Below are positions 24,582-34,117 of a stretch of DNA of 64,000 bases, piece by piece. Under the pieces are notes generated by a model. That model was not told where the DNA came from, did no database searches, and worked only from the letters and a program-made list of their open reading frames with translations. How positions within the stretch are numbered: position 1 is the stretch's first letter; every line of letters starts with the position of its first letter. Both the position numbers and the translations under genes were made by a program. Source of the stretch: Enterococcus_D entomosocium (lineage in GTDB: Bacteria; Bacillota; Bacilli; Lactobacillales; Enterococcaceae); the NCBI RefSeq assembly GCF_030441895.1, contig NZ_JARJAS010000022.1. The stretch is one strand, 5' to 3'.

Positions 24582-26993
24582 GTGAAAATCACGGAAAAAG
24601 CAACGGATTTTTTACAAAAGTATGATGAATGGATTCATGATGCGAATTTACTAAGCTATATATTCAAATGGATAAGCAGTAACTGGATCAAGGGATTATA
24701 CAAAATGGCCTCGGGGGTGGAAGACATCCTCGACCAGGTGTTCAAGGTATTTGGTTTTTTAGAAAACGATACAATCGGTAAGATTTACACCAGTATGCGG
24801 ATCTTATCTGGAACGGTACTGGTCATTATGATCATTGTCTTAGCCTATAAATTCATTTTAAATGAACGTGTTAATTTACAAGCTGGCTTGTTTCGGGCAG
24901 CTTTGATCGTTTTTTTGGGCATTCAACTTCCTGGCATGATCACGTCCAGTGTCGAGTTGGCCGAAAAAGTCTATGGACAAACAAAAACACTAGATGGCGG
25001 TGAAACAAGCACTTTGTCCTATAGTATCGTCAAAGAAAATCTAGCGGATCTGCAGTATGCATCGAAAAAAGGCTTTGGACGATTGAACGGGCAGGCAGGA
25101 ACCCCAAAGAGTAATTTGTCAGAACGTGCCTTCCAGTCTACAGATCTCACACAGGTAATCACCCCAGATAACTTGGATGCTATGAGGGAGAAAGCCTATA
25201 ACGCAGATGATGTGTCGTATTTGGAATATAAACTAGAAACAGATGAAGAAGGGAATATCACTTCAGAGAAAATAACTAATGGAACGTTCAGCTTTTTCAA
25301 TGATGGAAAATATCGATTTACCTACAAAACAGGCACGATCACTTTATCATTAGTGACCGTGTCTTTTGCGTTTATTTGTTCGGCGTTTATTATCGCTTCT
25401 TCATTGCTTGAATTGATTTTTGCGAAACTGATGTTTCCGGTACTTTCTGTATCAGATATCGAGACCGGTCAACGTGCGAAGAAAATCTTTTTAGATATCG
25501 GAAGCAGTTTACTATCGATCATGTTAACAGGGTTCAGCTTGAGTATTTTCAAGCTGTATTTTTCGTATATCGGAACGCTTCATCTTGGCTTTTTGGCTTA
25601 CTTGATCTTATGTATCGTTGGGGTTCGAATCACGATCGATGGGCCGAATTTCTTTGGGAAATTCTTGGGATTAGATATCGGGGTTCGTTCGGGCTGGCAA
25701 GCAATGGTCGGTACGGTCGTTGCGGCGAAAGCTGCGAAGTCGGGTACTGCGGCAGCTGCTAGCGCAGGAGTAAGTACGGCAAAAGCCGGAATCAAAGCAG
25801 GAAAAAGTATCAAGGAACATGCTGGCAATGCAATCAGTCGGATGCGGGTCAATAACGGTGTACACGAAAATAACAATGACAAATCGATTCAAAGTCGCTC
25901 AACGGTTCCAGGAAACAATGGATCTTCTAAAAGCAGTGTGCAGGAATTTGCGGCCAACATGCGCCAAACGTTTGGCATGAATGACCAACAAGAGCCTATG
26001 ACACAAACACAAGGATCGAATCGATCCACGGTTCCAAATGATCAGATAAATCCATCGGTTCAAGACAAGGATCAGGTTTCTGCTAATGGAGAGTTGCCTT
26101 CAGGAACCAATCTTTCACCAGAAACAACGTATCAACCAATGAACGCTGCTGCTTCTTCCAGCACTGTTTCTCAAGGAAAAGAACCAGATGGAAAAAGCAT
26201 TGGCAATGTTTCAGCTGAAGCGTTGAAACAGATGGGTGAAAGTGGCAATCGAACTGAATCAACGATTGATCCTATCAACGGCAATCGTGCGAATGGTTTG
26301 GCAACAGGGAAAACGGCCGCTTCACAAAAAATCCAACGAACGACCATTCCGCCGATTCATACGCCAAGTAGAAAAGCCGCCATCCAAGCAGCGACTGACA
26401 AAGTCAATCAGAACAACAATATGCAACAGTCAAACAATCCGAGTGCATCTGAAGGAAATCCGACTAACACTCAGAGAGCTAATGATCAGGAAGTGAAACT
26501 AGCAACGCCAGAAACGTCTTACGGCACTTCTGCTGTAGTGGCTGGTCAATCTGTTCAATCGAGTGAACAAGCGCCTGAAGGAGCTTCTGTAGCTCTTGAA
26601 CGGGTCACAAGTGTGGCTCCTTCTACAGGTGCAGTCGTACAACGAAGCAATCCATCGTCTACCAGTGCTGGCACTCAAATAGTGCAACAATCACCAAGTA
26701 GAGGAATTGATCGATCAACGGTGACACCTGCTAGACGCAGTGAGCCAAAATCAGGTTCGATTAAACAATCAGTACAACCAACGAATCATCGATCGGTGAC
26801 TAGCCAGAAACCTGCAGAAAAATCAACGGCACCAACGTATCATATTCCAACGGTTGAATCAAAAACGAAGGAGCTTTCTACACCAAAAGAATTGGCCACT
26901 AAATACTTGAAAGAGTCGAGTGTGACACCAGAAAATGATTACTATGATATCTATCAATCCATGAATAAAGTAAATGCCGATGATTATATTTAG
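24582..26993 (+). CDS. VirB6/TrbL-like polytopic membrane protein with long tail
   Basis: About 803 residues. The annotated frame opens at 24543, but that start lies in a terminator, so a GTG at 24582 is used. The ribosome site AAGGTGA fits an ACG at 24591 even better, so the real start may be unusual. Residues about 70-150 and 250-390 carry several membrane helices as in VirB6/TrbL channel proteins. Residues about 410-803 form a polar tail rich in Ser, Gln, Asn and Thr with repeated RSTVP/RTTIPP-like motifs. It is probably a core channel component. Confidence 0.75.
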   Translation: MKITEKATDFLQKYDEWIHDANLLSYIFKWISSNWIKGLYKMASGVEDILDQVFKVFGFLENDTIGKIYTSMRILSGTVLVIMIIVLAYKFILNERVNLQAGLFRAALIVFLGIQLPGMITSSVELAEKVYGQTKTLDGGETSTLSYSIVKENLADLQYASKKGFGRLNGQAGTPKSNLSERAFQSTDLTQVITPDNLDAMREKAYNADDVSYLEYKLETDEEGNITSEKITNGTFSFFNDGKYRFTYKTGTITLSLVTVSFAFICSAFIIASSLLELIFAKLMFPVLSVSDIETGQRAKKIFLDIGSSLLSIMLTGFSLSIFKLYFSYIGTLHLGFLAYLILCIVGVRITIDGPNFFGKFLGLDIGVRSGWQAMVGTVVAAKAAKSGTAAAASAGVSTAKAGIKAGKSIKEHAGNAISRMRVNNGVHENNNDKSIQSRSTVPGNNGSSKSSVQEFAANMRQTFGMNDQQEPMTQTQGSNRSTVPNDQINPSVQDKDQVSANGELPSGTNLSPETTYQPMNAAASSSTVSQGKEPDGKSIGNVSAEALKQMGESGNRTESTIDPINGNRANGLATGKTAASQKIQRTTIPPIHTPSRKAAIQAATDKVNQNNNMQQSNNPSASEGNPTNTQRANDQEVKLATPETSYGTSAVVAGQSVQSSEQAPEGASVALERVTSVAPSTGAVVQRSNPSSTSAGTQIVQQSPSRGIDRSTVTPARRSEPKSGSIKQSVQPTNHRSVTSQKPAEKSTAPTYHIPTVESKTKELSTPKELATKYLKESSVTPENDYYDIYQSMNKVNADDYI

Positions 26994-27004
26994 GAGGAGA
27001 TCTT

Positions 27005-27454
27005 GTGTTAAATGTCCATTGTATTGAAGGCCGATTGGCTGAAAGTCCTATCTTAAAGAAAACGGAAAGTGGCACGTGTTATACACGTGTCTTGCTAATA
27101 TCAAAACGAAACTTCAAGACAAAAAAGGAATCTGACTATCAATCAGATTCCTTTTTATGTGTGCTGTATGGCACGATCGCAAAGTCCTTTGTTGAAATGA
27201 CGTGTCGAGGATCTCATGTTTCCTTTGTGGCCAGAGTCCAAGTCCGACCGTATGAAAATCAGTCAGGGGAACGGTGTTACGTGTCTGAAGATATCGTACA
27301 AAGCTACAACTTGTTAGAAACCAAAGAGGTGACCGATCGTCGGCGAAAGCATCTATCTGAAGGTCAGCCAGCAGAAGAAATGGCTTTAAATGAGTATCGT
27401 CAAGCGGTAGAACATATTCCAACCAGTTATGACGAAGCAGATTGGTACCAATAG
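27005..27454 (+). CDS. Divergent single-stranded DNA-binding protein (SSB-like)
   Basis: A 149-residue OB-fold protein starting at a GTG after AGGAGATCTT. The order IEGRLAESPILKKTESG, FLCVLYGTIAKSF, VQVRPYENQSGERCYVSEDIVQSYNLLE follows bacterial SSB. It lacks the acidic DDDLPF tip of the second SSB at 42574, ending in DEADWYQ instead. It may protect transferred strands or have been adapted to a role in the channel. Its coding sequence contains two strong hairpins (27071-27091 and 27122-27156). Confidence 0.75.
   Translation: MLNVHCIEGRLAESPILKKTESGTCYTRVLLISKRNFKTKKESDYQSDSFLCVLYGTIAKSFVEMTCRGSHVSFVARVQVRPYENQSGERCYVSEDIVQSYNLLETKEVTDRRRKHLSEGQPAEEMALNEYRQAVEHIPTSYDEADWYQ
27071..27156. terminator. 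Two strong hairpins inside the SSB-like coding sequence
   Basis: Hairpin 1 is GGCACGTGT/ACACGTGTC (27071-27079 and 27083-27091). Hairpin 2 is a perfect 14-bp stem, AAAAAGGAATCTGA (27122-27135) with TCAGATTCCTTTTT (27143-27156), and has terminator form in both directions. They fall in codons near 23-50 of the gene. Confidence 0.65.
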
Positions 27455-27467
27455 AGGAGGAAAAAAC

Positions 27468-27833
27468 ATGGATAAATACCATAATATAGTGATTCAACGA
27501 AGTATCAAACAAGAACTAAAGTATAAATCTTTGTATATCTTGGATCTTCTGATCGTCTTTGGCCCCTCGATGTTCCTTTTGTATCTACAAGGGTATCTGC
27601 ATTTTTCTCTTGTGACGTCGATTCTATTAGGCATTGTTTTCTTTTTCCTTGGCTTGTTCCTATGTGCAAAGCCAGCGTCAAACGGCAACAGAAGAAATTT
27701 GTATACGATCTATTGCTTGATCGTTATGGATCGAAATGTGTATGAAGTACAAAGCTATAAAAAAAAGGAGAGGGTAAGGCATGGCCGCAAAACAAGTTCA
27801 AAGTTTCCGATCAATAGGACGAAAGCGCACTAA
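27468..27833 (+). CDS. Small membrane protein of the T4SS (VirB3/TcpE-like position)
   Basis: A 121-residue protein from the ATG at 27468 (GAGGAGGAAAAAAC). Two membrane helices lie at about residues 20-38 and 45-65. The frame continues through the start of the next gene and overlaps it by 53 bases. Size, two helices and position directly before VirB4 match the VirB3/TcpE/PrgI class of channel proteins; no motif settles which. Confidence 0.6.
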   Translation: MDKYHNIVIQRSIKQELKYKSLYILDLLIVFGPSMFLLYLQGYLHFSLVTSILLGIVFFFLGLFLCAKPASNGNRRNLYTIYCLIVMDRNVYEVQSYKKKERVRHGRKTSSKFPINRTKAH

Positions 27834-28350
27834 AGGGGAGAACCCTTCTATTCAAGAATTGGTACCAATCAAAAAAATGATCAGAGGAAACGTGGTCAAA
27901 AAAAATGGCCGGTACCTCTCTTTTTTGAAAGTCACGACAAGAAATATCAACGGTCTCAGTGCCAGCGAGCAATATCAGGCTATGCGACATTTTGAAAATA
28001 TGTTGCGGATCTACGAAGAAGAAATGAGTATTTTATCGATGATGTTTCCTACAAATATCGATGATAATCTTGTCTATTGGAACCGACAGCTGCAGCTGGC
28101 AAGGGAAGAAAGAAATTCCGTTCGAGCAAGAATCATTCGAGAACAGATCAGCCGTTTGGTGTGGGTCGAACAAGAACTATCAAATTTAGAATTCTACTTT
28201 ATCGTTTATGGAAAAACAGAGAAGGAGCTGAATCTTTCCAAAACGATTCTAAAACGAGCAGGCGGATCCAATTTAGGAATCAAGGATATTCCGCCGAAAC
28301 AAATTGAGCAGATCTTAATTAAATTAAATAACCTGAATACCCCGATTTAG
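27781..28350 (+). CDS. N-terminal half of a split VirB4
   Basis: A 189-residue soluble protein (GGAGAGGGTAAGGC before the ATG). Its sequence reads like the N-terminal domain of VirB4/TrbE ATPases (KNGRYLSFLKVTTRNI, FENMLRIYEEEM, LEFYFIVYGKTEKEL), and the next gene supplies the rest. The stop is 17 bases before the second half, and the second has its own ribosome site, so the two parts are probably made as separate proteins that assemble. An ancient split or fusion loss is likely rather than a fresh frameshift. Confidence 0.65.
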   Translation: MAAKQVQSFRSIGRKRTKGENPSIQELVPIKKMIRGNVVKKNGRYLSFLKVTTRNINGLSASEQYQAMRHFENMLRIYEEEMSILSMMFPTNIDDNLVYWNRQLQLAREERNSVRARIIREQISRLVWVEQELSNLEFYFIVYGKTEKELNLSKTILKRAGGSNLGIKDIPPKQIEQILIKLNNLNTPI

Positions 28351-28367
28351 TCTGGAGGATAAAAATT

Positions 28368-30293
28368 ATGTTAAATGAAAAAGAAATTCAAACACTTGTT
28401 AAAGAAGGCTTTGACCTCAGTTTCATCGAAAAAATCCAACCTCAAGGCGGCATTACGTTTCCTGAAGACCGAATGGTCGCAGGGGACGGTACCTATGCTT
28501 GCCTTCACATCTATCAATTAGCCAAACGGCCAGCGCCATTTTGGTTGACCACGATCATGAACAATCAAAATTCAATCACAAAATTCGATCTAGCGCCGAT
28601 CGACAAAGAAGTCATTTTAAGCGATATTGACAAAGCTATGCGTGAGTTAGACTCACAAGCAGAAGAAAACCGAACCCGTACCCAACGAAATGAAGCAGTC
28701 AATGAGTTCCGATCCTTGGAACGTTACGCAAATGAAATCAATCAAGGCGACGAAGTCAGTAAAATGGTCGATATACGTATCTATGTGACTGCAGATACAC
28801 AAGAAGAGCTTGAAAAAGAAGTGGGTGATCTTAGACGTTCGCTCAAAGCCATGGGCTACAAATCCGTTTCCTATATTGGCAAACAAGCTCAAGAATGGTT
28901 AGCTTTCTTTCAAAGTTATTCTGAACAACAAAATGAACCAGGCAGTAAGGAAGGCATAACCGTGCCAAGTTCTGCGATCAGTGGCGGTTATCCTTTTAAT
29001 CACCAATTTTTAAATGATACGGGTGGTGGCTATATTGGGAAAACAGACACAGGTGGGTCATTTATCTACAATCCGTACATGATCACTGCACTTAGAAAAT
29101 CATTTAGTTCTATGCTTCTTGGGAAATCTGGTATGGGAAAATCGACGTTACTGAAGCTAATTGAGGAATTGTTATATGGCAAGCGGACGATCATTCGAGG
29201 GTTTGAAAAAAATCGAGATTGGTATAAATTGATTCAGTCGCAAAACGGGAAAATTTATGATCTTTCTGGAAAAGAAGGCATGTTAAATCCGATGGAACCA
29301 CTAGCCACAATCACCGATACTAGCGGTAAAGTGATCGATGAACTGAACAGTTACTTGCAGCATAGAGCAACTTTTTTTAACAAAGTGCGCTTCTTAAATC
29401 CTGCTATGCGTTCAGTAGATATTCTCGATTTTGGTAAGATCATGGATGATTTTTATATCTCTTACGGTCTATTACCTGAAAACTATACACAGAATCAAAA
29501 AGATATTCATATCATTGGATTGGATCCTTCAAAATATCCTACAGTTGGTGAATTCAAGAAATTCGTTGATCAATTTGTGGAAAGCGGTTATAAGGATCGT
29601 GTGACAGACGTCAAAATGGTGGAAATGGAAAACTTTCAAACGGTGATCACGTCAATGTGCGAACAATATGGGTCGATCTTCAATGGACGCAGCACGTTTC
29701 GAAATATTGATGAAGAAGATGTCCTTTTCTTTGATATTGAAACGATCGGTCACTTTGACGATGAAGTGTACAAATGCATGCTTTATACGGCTATGAATAT
29801 CGTTTGGAACCAGGCACTTAAAAATGGCCGGAAACAAAAAATTGCTTTGGAGAATGGCGATATTACTCCTGATGAAGTTCGATTCTTTGCCTTTTTCTTG
29901 GATGAATGTCAAGAGATCCTAAGTCCTGATACGGTATTTGTCGTCAAACAAGTGGTCAAATTCTTAAAAGAAATGCGGAAATTTTCGGCAGGTGCTTTCT
30001 TTGCGACACAATCACCGCAAGAGCTATTGCCTGAAACGTCTTCTGATGATTACATTTCAAAAATCAAACAAGTCTTTGAATTATGTAATGCGAAATTCTT
30101 TCTACAGCTGGATGCTTCAGTCAGTGAAACAATGAAAAAAGCAATGGGAAATCTGTTGACTGATGGACAGTATGAAGACCTGGCATTACTCGAACAAGGA
30201 GAAGTAATCGTCAATTTAGGAGGAAATAACAACTACAAGATCAAAACGGATCCTGATCAAGAACAGTTGAAACGATTTGCAGGAGGTCATTAA
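28368..30293 (+). CDS. virB4: VirB4-type T4SS ATPase (main part)
   Basis: A 641-residue ATPase. Walker A is LLGKSGMGKSTLL near residue 250, Walker B is FFLDECQE near 508, and a conserved FATQSPQEL motif lies near 545. VirB4 energises assembly of the channel and substrate movement at the membrane. The family usually also has an N-terminal domain, which is encoded by the gene upstream here. TGGAGG precedes the ATG. Confidence 0.9.
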   Translation: MLNEKEIQTLVKEGFDLSFIEKIQPQGGITFPEDRMVAGDGTYACLHIYQLAKRPAPFWLTTIMNNQNSITKFDLAPIDKEVILSDIDKAMRELDSQAEENRTRTQRNEAVNEFRSLERYANEINQGDEVSKMVDIRIYVTADTQEELEKEVGDLRRSLKAMGYKSVSYIGKQAQEWLAFFQSYSEQQNEPGSKEGITVPSSAISGGYPFNHQFLNDTGGGYIGKTDTGGSFIYNPYMITALRKSFSSMLLGKSGMGKSTLLKLIEELLYGKRTIIRGFEKNRDWYKLIQSQNGKIYDLSGKEGMLNPMEPLATITDTSGKVIDELNSYLQHRATFFNKVRFLNPAMRSVDILDFGKIMDDFYISYGLLPENYTQNQKDIHIIGLDPSKYPTVGEFKKFVDQFVESGYKDRVTDVKMVEMENFQTVITSMCEQYGSIFNGRSTFRNIDEEDVLFFDIETIGHFDDEVYKCMLYTAMNIVWNQALKNGRKQKIALENGDITPDEVRFFAFFLDECQEILSPDTVFVVKQVVKFLKEMRKFSAGAFFATQSPQELLPETSSDDYISKIKQVFELCNAKFFLQLDASVSETMKKAMGNLLTDGQYEDLALLEQGEVIVNLGGNNNYKIKTDPDQEQLKRFAGGH

Positions 30294-30297
30294 TAAA

Positions 30298-31413
30298 ATG
30301 AAATCGAAAATAATTAAATTGTTGGCTGGAAAAGCAAGTAAGAAGGAGAAAATCCAACTCTTACTTGCTTTTTTAGGTAGTTCAACCGCTGTTTTAACTG
30401 CTCTGGTTATTGTGGTAGCCAGCTTGCTTCTTGTGATCTTTATCGGTGGTGCTTCTCAGACAACATCGACTGATGGAGGTATTGAGGGGGGCGGAATTAG
30501 CGTCTCAGAAATGACGATGCAATGGAAAGATAAGGTCACAAAAGAAGCAGAGAAGAATGGGATCCCTGATATGGTGAATCCCTTGCTTGGCATTATTGAA
30601 GCGGAGACGCAAGGAAATGCCATTCGTTATCCAGATGTCATGCAGTCCAGTGAGTCACAAGGAAATGCCCCTAACACGATTTCAGATCCTTATACGAGCA
30701 TTGAAGTCGGTGTAAAGTATTTCGCCAGTTTGGTTAAAGCACATAAGGATATGGATTTGTTAAATCTTATTCAGGCCTATAATTTTGGCCCTGGTTTCTT
30801 GTCCTTTTCGACAAAGAATTACGACTTAAATCGAGCAATCGCTTTTTCGAATAAATACGCTCACGGCGTACAAGTGACCTACACGAATCCGGTGGCGGTA
30901 AACCTGGGTTATACCTATCGTTATGACTATGGAAATATGTTTTATGCCATGATCGTTAAACAATATCTAACGCCGAAAAGTTCCGGTCTTCCTGGCGGAA
31001 GCAGTGATATGGCGAAAGTCGCTCAAGCAGAAATCGATGAAGGGTTGCATGCCGGAGGACAAAAATATTGGTCATGGTATGGCTATGGTGGCCGTGTTGA
31101 ATGGTGTGCTGTCTTTGTTTCCTATGTGGCCGCAAAAGCAAATGTGAACATGGAAAAATTCGCCTACTGTCCGACTGGTATTCAAAATTTCAAACAAAAA
31201 AATGAATGGCAGCCAGTCGGTGTGGAACCAAAAGATGGTTGGGTAATCTTCTTTGATTGGGACGCAGATGGTATCAGTGACCATGTGGGTATCGTAAAAA
31301 GCTACTCAAACGGCACGGTCTATACGTTGGAAGGAAACTCAGGAGACAGCACGAAAGAGCGCAATTACGGCAAGACCAGTCAGTATATTATGGGATATGG
31401 TACACCTAAATAA
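30298..31413 (+). CDS. Cell-wall hydrolase with lysozyme-like and CHAP domains
   Basis: A 371-residue protein from the ATG at 30298 (CAGGAGG upstream). A cytoplasmic tail and one membrane helix (about residues 20-50) anchor it. Next comes a lysozyme/transglycosylase-like domain (LLGIIEAETQGN, about 75-215), then a CHAP amidase/endopeptidase domain (catalytic Cys in WCAVF near 270, His in DHVGIV near 328). This is the VirB1-type local opening of peptidoglycan needed for Gram-positive conjugation, as in TraG of pIP501 and Tn916 Orf14. Confidence 0.9.
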   Translation: MKSKIIKLLAGKASKKEKIQLLLAFLGSSTAVLTALVIVVASLLLVIFIGGASQTTSTDGGIEGGGISVSEMTMQWKDKVTKEAEKNGIPDMVNPLLGIIEAETQGNAIRYPDVMQSSESQGNAPNTISDPYTSIEVGVKYFASLVKAHKDMDLLNLIQAYNFGPGFLSFSTKNYDLNRAIAFSNKYAHGVQVTYTNPVAVNLGYTYRYDYGNMFYAMIVKQYLTPKSSGLPGGSSDMAKVAQAEIDEGLHAGGQKYWSWYGYGGRVEWCAVFVSYVAAKANVNMEKFAYCPTGIQNFKQKNEWQPVGVEPKDGWVIFFDWDADGISDHVGIVKSYSNGTVYTLEGNSGDSTKERNYGKTSQYIMGYGTPK

Positions 31414-31437
31414 GCCGGAGTAAAGGAGCATAACAAA

Positions 31438-32103
31438 ATGATAAAAGAAGCTTTTAAACAGTGGAAACATGCATTGAAAGAAGAGCATTTACAAATTAAA
31501 ATCCAAAACAAATGGTTCGAAGAACTAAAAAAAACAGACCTTTATCGACAACTTAAGAAGTACAAATGGTTGAGGAATGGATCTATTTTGATCGACTATA
31601 TCATTTTAGTCGGGTGCTATCTATCTATTTACACGTTGCCAGTTAGTAAACTAAATGCTATTTTGGGTAGCCGTATTATAAAAGAAACCTATCAAAATAT
31701 TGTATTTTGTTATACAATTTTAGCTTTATTACTGATGATTTACTCTGTTTTCTTTACTGAAGTTCTATCAAAAGACAAGCCGAGGGATGTTCGGGTGCTA
31801 AATAATATGCTTATTTTTTTCTTGTTTGGCGGTGTAAATTATTTGTTGCTTTGTTTGGCCTGTATCATTCAACCAGCATACTTATTGTTCGTTTTAGGAC
31901 TAGGTATTGTAAAACTAGTCTTTGGAAAATGGAAAGAATTACAAAGAGAAGCCGTCTTCCTATCTTATAAAGAAGCAGAGAAAGAAGATTTGATCAGTCA
32001 TTATAAGCGTCACGGCATACGATTTGAAATGGAAGATGAGCCACGTATTTATCGAATGGACTATTTCCAAGAAGAAAATAAAAACAAGGAGTTGAGATCA
32101 TGA
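31438..32103 (+). CDS. Polytopic membrane protein of the transfer operon
   Basis: A 221-residue protein with about four membrane helices (residues about 55-75, 85-105, 125-145 and 148-160) and charged ends. It overlaps the next gene by four bases (ATGA), so translation is coupled. No family is recognised. Co-occurrence with the VirB8-like protein suggests a part of the same membrane complex. Confidence 0.6.
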   Translation: MIKEAFKQWKHALKEEHLQIKIQNKWFEELKKTDLYRQLKKYKWLRNGSILIDYIILVGCYLSIYTLPVSKLNAILGSRIIKETYQNIVFCYTILALLLMIYSVFFTEVLSKDKPRDVRVLNNMLIFFLFGGVNYLLLCLACIIQPAYLLFVLGLGIVKLVFGKWKELQREAVFLSYKEAEKEDLISHYKRHGIRFEMEDEPRIYRMDYFQEENKNKELRS

Positions 32104-32696
32104 GTTATCAACGATTGAGCGGTATTTTAATACTTGGGTTATTAGCTAGCTGGGGAGTTTTTGGACTCTTTATCTGGCATTCAAGCAAACAATCAGAAGC
32201 TGCTTCAGAAACAAAAATTGAACAATCTATTGAAGAAAATCAGTTGGAATCTAACAATAGTAGCACTGTTGATCCTACTGAAAATCAGGCATCAGAAACT
32301 GTTGAGAGTGAACAAACAAATCAATCAATGGATAAAAAAAGTGCCGTTGTGCAAGACTTTGTGACGACCTATTTCAACACAAAAGATGAGCCATTTCTTA
32401 AAGATCGTGTCTCGCTGCTGAACGAAAAGAAATTGATTACTGACGAATATAACCAAGAAATGACGCAAACGATTGGGGATATGGACAATGAAGATGCCAA
32501 AATGAGCGTAGAAGATCTACGTGTTTATACGAACGATGATCAAACCTATTTCGTCGTTTTTGATCTCAAGTATGAAGGATTGGATTCAAATCAAGTCCTT
32601 GTTTATGTAGCATCTGCGCACGTCAGTGATTCTAATCAAATCGATCATTATGAGCTGATCGCAACAAATACCAAATTAAAAAAGGGGAATGAATGA
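32100..32696 (+). CDS. VirB8/TcpC-like membrane protein
   Basis: A 198-residue protein with an N-terminal membrane helix (residues about 7-26), an acidic, Ser/Gln/Asn-rich linker and an extracytoplasmic domain (VQDFVTTYFNTKDEPFLKDR to the C-terminus) of about 110 residues. This NTF2-like arrangement is typical of VirB8/TcpC proteins of Gram-positive channels. It is overlapped at both ends by its neighbours. Confidence 0.65.
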   Translation: MSYQRLSGILILGLLASWGVFGLFIWHSSKQSEAASETKIEQSIEENQLESNNSSTVDPTENQASETVESEQTNQSMDKKSAVVQDFVTTYFNTKDEPFLKDRVSLLNEKKLITDEYNQEMTQTIGDMDNEDAKMSVEDLRVYTNDDQTYFVVFDLKYEGLDSNQVLVYVASAHVSDSNQIDHYELIATNTKLKKGNE

Positions 32697-33568
32697 TGGT
32701 TATTTTCGGAAAAATCTCTCACTTTATTTCTTCAGTAAAGGAAATGAAATCGAAAATAAAACAAAAACATTTTCGAACGAAGACACAAACATACACCAAA
32801 ATATTAATGGCTTTTGGTTTTTTATTTCTATCGATCATCGGTCAAGCTGTGTTATCAAAACCAGCAAATGCGTATTCGGAATCGTCAGTTGAAAAGCCGA
32901 TTCCTTTTGATGCAGGAGAGGTCACCGTACTAAAAAAACAATATTCACCAGTTAGTAAAAGTTATCGAATGGATATTTATGTCGATTCAGAAGTCGATCT
33001 TGTATCTGATGGAGAGCCAGTTACAAAGGCAACTGTCGTCACAAAAGAAGAGATCAATACACCGTTAAAAGTAGAAGTAATTCCCGTTTCTGAAAATTAT
33101 TTTGTTCTTTTAGCACAAAATATCGACGATGAATTCGGCGCTTTGCGGTTTGATGTTACGTATAAACGATCCAAAGATTCCGATGAATCAGCGCTTAGTC
33201 TGTATGGATCCCAAGAAAAATCGACGATCGTTAAAAGTGATCTTTCAACTTTAAGTCAAGCTGAATTGAAAATCAGCGGACTTGAAAATGATATTCGATT
33301 ACAGCAGCTAACCAGAAAAATGATTGAGGAAGAGAACAAATCTCTTATCGAAGAAATCAAAAATACACGAGAAAAAATTACTTCTTTCACTGAAGAAAAA
33401 GAATATCAAGTCGGAGAGCAGTTAGCAAAAACGGAAGATTCAATTACTACTTTGGAGAATACGATTGAATCATTTAAAGGAAATATTTCAGATAATCAAA
33501 CGAAGATTTCCGATATAGAAAAGACAATTCAGTTGATTAACGAAAAGATTAATGAATTAAAACAATAA
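32693..33568 (+). CDS. Membrane-anchored coiled-coil surface protein
   Basis: A 291-residue protein. It has a long basic N-terminus with a signal-anchor segment (about residues 38-60, ending in KPANA), a beta-rich extracellular domain of about 130 residues, and a C-terminal coiled coil of about 100 residues (Glu, Lys, Ile heptads). It overlaps the previous gene (ATGA). It is last in the long operon and may act outside the membrane in mating contacts. No family recognised. Confidence 0.6.
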   Translation: MMVIFGKISHFISSVKEMKSKIKQKHFRTKTQTYTKILMAFGFLFLSIIGQAVLSKPANAYSESSVEKPIPFDAGEVTVLKKQYSPVSKSYRMDIYVDSEVDLVSDGEPVTKATVVTKEEINTPLKVEVIPVSENYFVLLAQNIDDEFGALRFDVTYKRSKDSDESALSLYGSQEKSTIVKSDLSTLSQAELKISGLENDIRLQQLTRKMIEEENKSLIEEIKNTREKITSFTEEKEYQVGEQLAKTEDSITTLENTIESFKGNISDNQTKISDIEKTIQLINEKINELKQ

Positions 33569-33624
33569 ACTTTTCGTAGTCTAAATCGAATTAGTAAGAA
33601 AAAAATAAAGAATGGTGGAATACC

Positions 33625-34068
33625 ATGGCAAAAGAAAAACTACAAGTTTATATCGATCTAGAACATAGGGAAGCGTTGGAAGAATTAAAACTCTGGTTGC
33701 CCGTAGATGAGAGTGTAAAAGACGGTGCGCTGATTCGATATATCATAATCGATTTGTTAAAGCGTTTGCGAAGAGAAGAATCATTTGAAAAAAAAGTGCT
33801 GGATTCTTTGTCTGTTTTGTCCGTAATGACGAATGCAAAACTAGAACAAGATCATACAAAAATTCAAGATCTTTTTTCTTCTGATGTGTATCAAGAAGCA
33901 GTAACAATGAGTAAAAAAATTGTTCGAAATAAAAATTATCGGTTCAAGAATAAGAAAAAAGTTCAGATTAATCAGGAAAATAAAGACAATAATGTTGCCA
34001 AAGAAGATACGAAAAAAGAACTCAGTTTCGAGGAAATGGTCGCTCCGTTTCTTCACAAAAATACCTAG
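33625..34068 (+). CDS. Probable relaxosome accessory protein
   Basis: A 147-residue protein just upstream of oriT, with a good ribosome site (GGTGGAATACC). The N-terminal 50 residues (QVYIDLEHREALEELKLW) start with a short strand and two helices like a ribbon-helix-helix DNA-binding domain. The tail is basic and Asn/Lys-rich. Small DNA-binding proteins commonly flank oriT in relaxosomes, so it may help nicking. The assignment is by position and shape. Confidence 0.55.
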   Translation: MAKEKLQVYIDLEHREALEELKLWLPVDESVKDGALIRYIIIDLLKRLRREESFEKKVLDSLSVLSVMTNAKLEQDHTKIQDLFSSDVYQEAVTMSKKIVRNKNYRFKNKKKVQINQENKDNNVAKEDTKKELSFEEMVAPFLHKNT

Positions 34069-34117
34069 TAGAAGGATTTTTTTCTAAAGAAAATGGTAAC
34101 AGCGAAAGTAGTCGCAA

